Source: Chloroflexota bacterium (GTDB taxonomy: Bacteria > Chloroflexota > Chloroflexia > JAMDCE01). From it: 9,318 nt of DNA. Position 1 is the first letter of the stretch, and every line of letters starts with the position of its first letter. Below, one piece after another: positions 4,977 through 9,318 of this stretch. The stretch lies in assembly GCA_023489135.1 (NCBI GenBank), contig JAMDCE010000478.1:1-9318 (forward strand), in the 5' to 3' direction. The translations under genes were made by a program, and so were the position numbers. The notes under the pieces are model-generated. The model made no database searches. It saw only the letters and a list, made by a program, of their open reading frames with translations, and was not told the origin of the DNA.

Positions 4977-6899
4977 TTACAGTCGCTGGGCCGCTTGGGC
5001 TTCCACTTCCTCAGTCGCGTGAGGATGCGGAGAACCTGGTACCTCTTTCGGTGGCTTTACTTCACGAGGTGGAAGCCCCATGATCTGATCAAGCTCGGCG
5101 CCGGTTATGGTTTCATGCTCGGCCAGGAAAGCCGCCGCCTTTATTATCACTTCTTTGTGGGCTTCAATCAACTGCTTCGCCGTCTCTCGGGCCTCGCCGA
5201 TGAGGCGCTTTATCTCCACGTCAATGACCTTCGCCGTCTCGTCACTGTAGTTTCGCTGTTCGCTGATCTCCCGCCCCAGAAACACCAGTTCGTCCTTGTG
5301 TCCCAAAGCGAGTGGCCCGATGGTCTCGCTCATACCGTATTCGGTAACCATCTTCTTGGCGATGTCGGTCGCCCTTTTTATGTCGTCGGCTGCGCCGGTG
5401 CTCACTTCACCGAAGAAGACACCTTCGGCCACGTGACCCCCCAGAGACCAGGCCAGGGTATCCTGGAACTGGGATTTGGTCCACAGGTACCTATCCTCAG
5501 TAGGGAGAACGCGCGTGTAGCCTCCCGTCATTCCCCTGGCGATGATCGACACCTTGTGCACCGGGTCCACGTTGGGAAGCATCCTCGCCACCACGGCGTG
5601 CCCAATCTCATGATACGCCGAGATAGTCTTCTCTCGCTCGCTGATAATCCGGCTCTTTCGCTCTGGTCCAGCAATCACTCGATCGATGGCTTCCTCCATC
5701 TCAGACATACTGATGGCCTTCTTGTTTCGTCGCGCCGCAAGAATCGCCGCCTCGTTAATTAGGTTCTCCAGGTCGGCTCCACTGAAGCCTGGTGTTTGCT
5801 TGGCCAGGGTCTCCAGGCTTATGTTCTTCTCCAGCGGCTTGCCCTTGGCGTGGACCTCCAGGATCGCCTGCCGGCCCTTGATGTCGGGCCGATCCAGCAC
5901 TACCTGCCGGTCAAATCGCCCTGGTCTCAAAAGGGCCGGGTCGAGAATATCAGGCCGGTTAGTCGCCGCGATGACCACGATGTTAGTAGCGGTATCGAAG
6001 CCATCCATTTCCACCAGGATCTGGTTTAGGGTTTGTTCTCGCTCGTCGTGGCTTCCTCCCAGCCCGGCTCCTCGCTGCCTCCCTACGGCATCTATCTCGT
6101 CGATGAAGACGATGCAGGGGGCGTTTCGTTTGGCCTGGTCGAAAAGGTCTCTTACCCGGGAAGCACCAACGCCGACGAACACTTCCACAAACTCTGAGCC
6201 ACTGATGCTGAAGAATGGCACCCCGGCTTCTCCGGCCACGGCTTTGGCCATCAAGGTCTTGCCGGTACCGGGCGGTCCGATCAATAGCAAGCCTTTGGGG
6301 ATGCGCGCGCCCAGCCTCAAGAAGCGCTGCGGCAGTTTCAGGAACTCGACCACTTCCTGGAGTTCCTCTTTGGCCTCCTCCACCCCGGCGACGTCGGCGA
6401 AGGTAACGGTAGGACGATCGCCGGTGATGAGTCTGGCTCTGCTCTTGGTGAACGAAAAGGCCTGGTCGGTAGGGTTCTGCGCCCTTGGCCTCGAACGGCT
6501 AAAGACGAGGAGCATCACGATCATGATCAAGATCATCGGACCGATGAAGATAAGCGCGGTTAGCAAGCCGCCCATCACCGGGCTATCGGATTGCACGTTG
6601 ATTGCCGGCATCTGGTTGGCCGGGACTCCGGCTTTCTGCAAGTAATCCTGAACAGTGGACCCGGGTTCCTTGTTCGACTCAGCTTTGGTACCATCCTTAT
6701 AGTAGGCGACTATTCGATCGCCGCTGGAAGCTACGTCGATCTGAGCGATCTTCCCGGCCTTAACGTCTTGCACCACCGTCGACAAAGCGCTGGATGACGG
6801 CCCGCCACGTCCCATACCCACGAAGAGGGCTACCCCCCCCATAATCATCGCAAGGGACAGGATGGCGAGGACCGGTCTGAACCACTTACTTTCCTTCAC
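4977..6899 (-). CDS. ftsH: ATP-dependent zinc metalloprotease FtsH
   Basis: FtsH is a membrane-bound hexameric AAA+ protease that extracts and degrades damaged membrane proteins and some regulators. The 640 residues match the usual length. Two membrane helices at about 8-28 and 110-133 flank a small external domain. Then come the AAA module with Walker A GPPGTGKT (208-215), pore motif FVGVGA (241-246), Walker [10 protein letters not shown] (262-270) and the arginine-finger region [17 protein letters not shown] (315-331), and the protease domain with HEIGH (430-434) and the downstream Asp ligand in [12 protein letters not shown]. All catalytic residues are present. The C-terminal tail is rich in Pro, Glu and His, typical of variable FtsH tails. 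Start GTG at 6899 follows AGGGGAG. The gene is divergent from rpmI and leads the minus-strand cluster. Confidence 0.97.
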   Translation of the reverse strand: MKESKWFRPVLAILSLAMIMGGVALFVGMGRGGPSSSALSTVVQDVKAGKIAQIDVASSGDRIVAYYKDGTKAESNKEPGSTVQDYLQKAGVPANQMPAINVQSDSPVMGGLLTALIFIGPMILIMIVMLLVFSRSRPRAQNPTDQAFSFTKSRARLITGDRPTVTFADVAGVEEAKEELQEVVEFLKLPQRFLRLGARIPKGLLLIGPPGTGKTLMAKAVAGEAGVPFFSISGSEFVEVFVGVGASRVRDLFDQAKRNAPCIVFIDEIDAVGRQRGAGLGGSHDEREQTLNQILVEMDGFDTATNIVVIAATNRPDILDPALLRPGRFDRQVVLDRPDIKGRQAILEVHAKGKPLEKNISLETLAKQTPGFSGADLENLINEAAILAARRNKKAISMSEMEEAIDRVIAGPERKSRIISEREKTISAYHEIGHAVVARMLPNVDPVHKVSIIARGMTGGYTRVLPTEDRYLWTKSQFQDTLAWSLGGHVAEGVFFGEVSTGAADDIKRATDIAKKMVTEYGMSETIGPLALGHKDELVFLGREISEQRNYSDETAKVIDVEIKRLIGEARETAKQLIEAHKEVIIKAAAFLAEHETITGAELDQIMGLPPREVKPPKEVPGSPHPHATEEVEAQAAQRL

Positions 6900-6942
6900 G
6901 GATCTCCCCTCAGGACTCGCCTACGACAGTCAAGACAAGACG

Positions 6943-6974
6943 CGCCACATCGAACGCCGAATAGCACGCCACAT
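6943..6974 (-). repeat. Short direct repeat in the ftsH upstream region
   Basis: CGCCACAT occurs at 6943-6950 and again at 6967-6974, 24 bases apart, in the leader or promoter region of ftsH. On the minus strand it reads ATGTGGCG. Two same-orientation copies about two helical turns apart could be a regulator site, but eight bases twice may be chance. No confident -10/-35 pair for ftsH was found nearby. Confidence 0.25.
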
Positions 6975-7022
6975 GCGAAGGTAAGCAAGAACTATGCCAG
7001 ACTTGAGGGGGGATTCTTACAG

Positions 7023-7051
7023 TTGCATTCGACCAATCCTTCTGATATAAT
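7023..7051 (+). promoter_or_regulatory. Sigma70-type promoter of the rpmI-rplT cluster
   Basis: TTGCAT at 7023-7028 and TATAAT at 7046-7051 are separated by exactly 17 bases, and TG at 7043-7044 adds an extended -10. This is the best promoter in the window. Transcription would begin near 7058, leaving a leader of about 100 bases before rpmI. A strong promoter suits ribosomal protein genes. Confidence 0.8.
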
Positions 7052-7063
7052 CTCTATGTTTGC

Positions 7064-7090
7064 CGTCCCCGCTCCCGTGAGCCAGGGACG
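7064..7090 (+). promoter_or_regulatory. Leader hairpin upstream of rpmI, possible L20 autoregulatory site
   Basis: CGTCCC at 7064-7069 pairs with GGGACG at 7085-7090, and inside it GCTC at 7071-7074 pairs with GAGC at 7079-7082 with loop CCGT. The two stems are separated by a small internal loop with C on one side and CA on the other. It lies at the very start of the predicted mRNA. In other bacteria L20 represses its own operon by binding leader helices that mimic its 23S rRNA site, which also has an irregularity with unpaired adenine. Only a short T stretch follows, so termination here is uncertain. The hairpin is seen; its function is inference. Confidence 0.4.
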
Positions 7091-7157
7091 TCTTTGATTG
7101 AAAAGGACAGGTTAACGCCACCAATCGGGGCGCATTTACTGGAGGTACTTCAACCGC

Positions 7158-7355
7158 ATGCCGAAACTCAAGACGCACAAAGGTGCAAAGAAGCGCTTCA
7201 AGATCACCGCAACGGGAAAGATCCTTCGGGCCAAGGGGCTGAAAAGCCATCTGAGAAGAAAAAAAGCCCCCAGATCGCGACGCCTGTTTGACAAGATGCT
7301 GGAGGTCGCCCCGTCTGAGGTGAGGCGCATCAGGCGTCTTCTGCCATACGGATAG
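7158..7355 (+). CDS. rpmI: 50S ribosomal protein L35
   Basis: L35 is a small, very basic protein of the large ribosomal subunit. Its 65 residues match the family, with the conserved start MPKLKTHKGAKKRFKITATG and the stretch LKSHLRRKKAPRSRR. The ATG is preceded by GGAGGT at 7141-7146, eleven bases away. In most bacteria the order is infC-rpmI-rplT; here infC is absent and divergent ftsH lies upstream, so the cluster has its own promoter directly before rpmI. Confidence 0.97.
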   Translation: MPKLKTHKGAKKRFKITATGKILRAKGLKSHLRRKKAPRSRRLFDKMLEVAPSEVRRIRRLLPYG

Positions 7356-7427
7356 GCTTCTCCCGTCTAGATTTTTCGCCAGTCTGTCTGCCAATAATCA
7401 TACACGCTTCCTGGAGGAGGTTCGCTA

Positions 7428-7784
7428 TTGCCACGAGCAACTAATGCCGTTGCCAGCCGGAAACGGCACAAGAAAGTTCTTAACGCGGTGGAAGGCTACA
7501 AGGCCACGCGGGGCGACCTTTACCGCGTTGCCAACCAGGCCATGATGAAATCCCTGTCCTACGCCTACCGAGACCGGCGGAACCGGAAACGAACCTTCCG
7601 ACGCCTTTGGATCACTCGAATCAACGCCGCGGCTAGAGCAGCGGGAATCACCTACGGCCACTTCGTCGAGGGTCTGCGCAAGGCGGGAATCGAGCTGGAC
7701 CGCAAAGTTCTAGCCGAGATGGCCGTGAGCGACAGCAATGCCTTTGCCGAGTTGGTCCAAACCGCTAAGGCTCAATTGGCCTGA
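7428..7784 (+). CDS. rplT: 50S ribosomal protein L20
   Basis: L20 is needed for early assembly of the large subunit and binds 23S rRNA; in several bacteria it also represses its own operon. The 118 residues match the family length, with the basic N-terminal extension (PRATNAVASRKRHKKVLNAV), SYAYRDRRNRKRTFRRLWI and the C-terminal domain (FVEGLRKAGIELDRKVLAEM). The start is TTG at 7428, fixed by the conserved MPRA start and by a strong ribosome site GGAGGAGG at 7413-7420, seven bases upstream. The gap to rpmI is 72 bases with no promoter seen, so they should share a transcript. Confidence 0.97.
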   Translation: MPRATNAVASRKRHKKVLNAVEGYKATRGDLYRVANQAMMKSLSYAYRDRRNRKRTFRRLWITRINAAARAAGITYGHFVEGLRKAGIELDRKVLAEMAVSDSNAFAELVQTAKAQLA

Positions 7785-7818
7785 GGTCTGTGCGCTCGAG
7801 GGGGTTCCCCTGTCCTCC

Positions 7819-7830
7819 TTCTTCGAAGAA
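7819..7830. repeat. 12-bp perfect palindrome in the rplT-methyltransferase gap
   Basis: TTCTTCGAAGAA is fully self-complementary. It lies 35 bases after rplT, preceded by GGGGTTCCCC at 7801-7810, another small palindrome. The 187-base gap otherwise shows no gene, no promoter with both hexamers and no T-rich terminator. It could be an operator or a weak processing signal. Confidence 0.3.
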
Positions 7831-7971
7831 TGTAGCGCGCGGGCGTTTCCCCAACTTGGACGGTCTCTGAAAGTCGTGACAAGGCGGAGACAACGCCCTC
7901 CGGACTTCCGGCTGGGAACAAGCCCCAGGCCTACATTTTGCTGACGCGGCCGCTCACTCTGGACGCCCGGT

Positions 7972-8772
7972 ATGATTACCAGCCCTGCAAACGAAAAGGT
8001 TAAGTACCTCCGCTCGCTATATCGACGAAACGTTCGTCAAAGCGAGCGGCGTTTCGTTATTGAGGGAGTTCGCCTGGTGAGCGATGCCCTGAAGGCGGGA
8101 GTAAGGCCGGTTCTTGCCCTTTACGACGAAGCGGCTCTTGACTCAAAGCCAATGGGAATTGAGCTTCTCGAGCAACTGGAGCGGCTAAAGATAGATCGGT
8201 TCCAAGCGACGTCGAAGATCATCGAGGTCGTGAGCGGTACAGTTACACCTCAGGGGATTGTCGCCGCCGTAACCTACCCGGTGCGCGGCACTATCGACGA
8301 CTATTCCAAAGCGCTTCTATTGGTTCTGGACGCCTTGCAGGATCCGGGAAACCTGGGCACCATCCTCCGCTCCGGCGAAGCCGCCGGTGCGACCGCGGTT
8401 CTTCTCTCAGAGGAGACGGTGGATCCGTTCAACCCCAAGGTCGTCCGCGCTGGCATGGGAGCCCATTTTCGCCTGCCTATCCTGGCGGACCTATCCTGGG
8501 AGGAGATCAGGGAGGCGCTCGACGACGTCACCGTGGTCAGAGCGGCCGAGATTGGGGCGCCCCAGGCGTACTTTCAAGTAGATTGGACCGCTCCGTCGGC
8601 CCTGATTATCGGGAATGAAGCGCACGGACTCAGCCCGAAGGCCAGATCCCTGGCCACCGACCTCATATCTATTCCGATGGTTGGCGGCGCCGAGTCTCTC
8701 AACGCTGCCGTAGCGGCCAGCGTGATACTGTTTGAGGCGTTGCGACAGAGACTTATTCTGGGAGTTCTTTAG
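7972..8772 (+). CDS. SpoU (TrmH/RlmB-like) RNA 2'-O-methyltransferase
   Basis: This is a cytosolic SPOUT-class enzyme that transfers a methyl group from S-adenosylmethionine to a ribose 2'-OH in rRNA or tRNA. Of its 266 residues, 1-100 form the N-terminal RNA-binding domain (KYLRSLYRRNVRQSERRFVI, EGVRLVSDAL). The catalytic knot domain follows with the three SpoU motifs: DPGNLGTILRSGEAAGA (124-140), ALIIGNEAHGLS (210-221) and IPMVGGAESLNAAVAAS (234-250). The motif 1 Asn and Arg, motif 2 Glu and motif 3 Ser-Leu-Asn are present. The ATG at 7972 has little ribosome site, but an in-frame stop 28 bases upstream excludes longer forms. SpoU genes beside pheS are common (ysgA in Bacillus); the exact modified base is not predictable. 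Confidence 0.94.
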   Translation: MITSPANEKVKYLRSLYRRNVRQSERRFVIEGVRLVSDALKAGVRPVLALYDEAALDSKPMGIELLEQLERLKIDRFQATSKIIEVVSGTVTPQGIVAAVTYPVRGTIDDYSKALLLVLDALQDPGNLGTILRSGEAAGATAVLLSEETVDPFNPKVVRAGMGAHFRLPILADLSWEEIREALDDVTVVRAAEIGAPQAYFQVDWTAPSALIIGNEAHGLSPKARSLATDLISIPMVGGAESLNAAVAASVILFEALRQRLILGVL

Positions 8773-8786
8773 AAAGGGAAGCCAGC

Positions 8787-9318
8787 TTGCTAGACGAACT
8801 GGAAAGACTAAGAGAAGAAGCGAATCGCGAACTGGCTGCGTCGACCAATCTCGAGAAGCTGGAGCAGTGGAAAGCCAGATTTCTGGGGAAAAGCGGGGCC
8901 GTGACCCTGCTGCTACGGGGCCTCGGGCAACTACCCCCTGAGCAACGGCCAGTGATGGGTAGGGAAGCCAACCTCATTAGAGCCGAGCTGGAGAATCGAG
9001 CGGGGGCCCGTGAGGAAATCCTAAAGAAGGAATCAATCCTCAAGGCTCTGGAGGCCGAACGGATTGATGTGACTCTGCCTGGACGACCTGTCTCTGTGGG
9101 CAGGCTGCACCCAGTCACCAGGGTGATGCGCGACATTACCAACATCTTCGCTCTTATGGGATTTCAGGTGGTCGAAGGCCCCGAGGTCGAGCTGGATCGT
9201 TACAACTTCGAATTGCTTAATATGCCTCCGGACCACCCTGCTCGCGATATGTGGGACACTTTCTACATCACCGACGAAATGCTTCTTCGCACCCACACCT
9301 CGCCCGTGCAGGTCAGGG
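8787..9318 (+). CDS. pheS: Phenylalanine-tRNA ligase alpha subunit, 5' part, cut by the right window edge
   Basis: PheS is the catalytic subunit of the alpha2-beta2 phenylalanyl-tRNA synthetase. The 177 codons present show the N-terminal tRNA-binding coiled coil (about 1-90, including ARFLGKSGAVT and a long charged helix), then the class II synthetase core from HPVTRVMRDITNIFALMGF, EGPEVELDRYNFELLNMP, HPARDMWDTFYI and LLRTHTSPVQVR, which is motif 2 and its approach. The remaining half lies outside, with pheT expected after it. The start is TTG at 8787, giving MLDELERLREEANREL as in relatives; AAAGGGAAG lies upstream. It follows the methyltransferase stop by 14 bases, so the two are likely in one operon. 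Confidence 0.95.
   Translation, partial: MLDELERLREEANRELAASTNLEKLEQWKARFLGKSGAVTLLLRGLGQLPPEQRPVMGREANLIRAELENRAGAREEILKKESILKALEAERIDVTLPGRPVSVGRLHPVTRVMRDITNIFALMGFQVVEGPEVELDRYNFELLNMPPDHPARDMWDTFYITDEMLLRTHTSPVQVR

Noticed and set aside
4995..6645. Long plus-strand open frames across ftsH
   Set aside because: They are antisense to a complete FtsH with all motifs; their products are low-complexity Arg/Ser/Pro-rich or lack any recognisable domain.
7801..7810. GGGGTTCCCC as rho-independent terminator of rplT
   Set aside because: The loop would be only two bases and no T run follows.

Overview
The window looks like ordinary chromosome from a free-living bacterium with moderate GC. Frequent GTG/TTG starts, the gene order rpmI-rplT-SpoU methyltransferase-pheS, and the look of FtsH and the phospholipase D-like protein suggest Chloroflexota, perhaps Dehalococcoidia. 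That placement is inference only, because gene order alone does not settle it. No CRISPR array, transposase or prophage gene is visible.

Layout from left to right. (1) Minus strand, 1-907: selD (selenophosphate synthetase), running off the left edge. Its true 5' end carries an in-frame UGA at the selenocysteine position of the active-site motif, with a SECIS-like hairpin downstream. The gene is broken by a 106-bp insertion made of an inverted 73-bp copy of part of the neighbouring lysR gene plus a 41-bp tandem duplication of selD itself. (2) Plus strand, 1031-1924: an intact LysR-type regulator divergent from selD. (3) 1925-2435: a non-coding stretch between convergent genes, with a long imperfect palindrome and two smaller hairpins. 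(4) Minus strand, 6899 down to 2436: ftsH, a small acidic unknown protein, a membrane-anchored phospholipase D-like protein and a TauE/SafE permease, all in one direction with short spacings in two of the three junctions. (5) Plus strand from 7158: rpmI (L35), rplT (L20), a SpoU-family RNA methyltransferase and the 5' part of pheS, driven by a strong sigma70-type promoter at 7023-7051. The usual infC is not upstream of rpmI; divergent ftsH sits there instead.

The plus-strand cluster is translation machinery: two 50S proteins, an rRNA/tRNA 2'-O-methyltransferase and phenylalanyl-tRNA synthetase alpha. The minus-strand cluster concerns membrane quality control and the envelope. The most unusual feature is the selD/lysR junction. 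Removing exactly 743-848 restores a perfect SelD N-terminus, and all duplicated pieces are identical. This is either a very recent template-switch mutation or an amplification/assembly chimera. I did not find a new multi-gene system.
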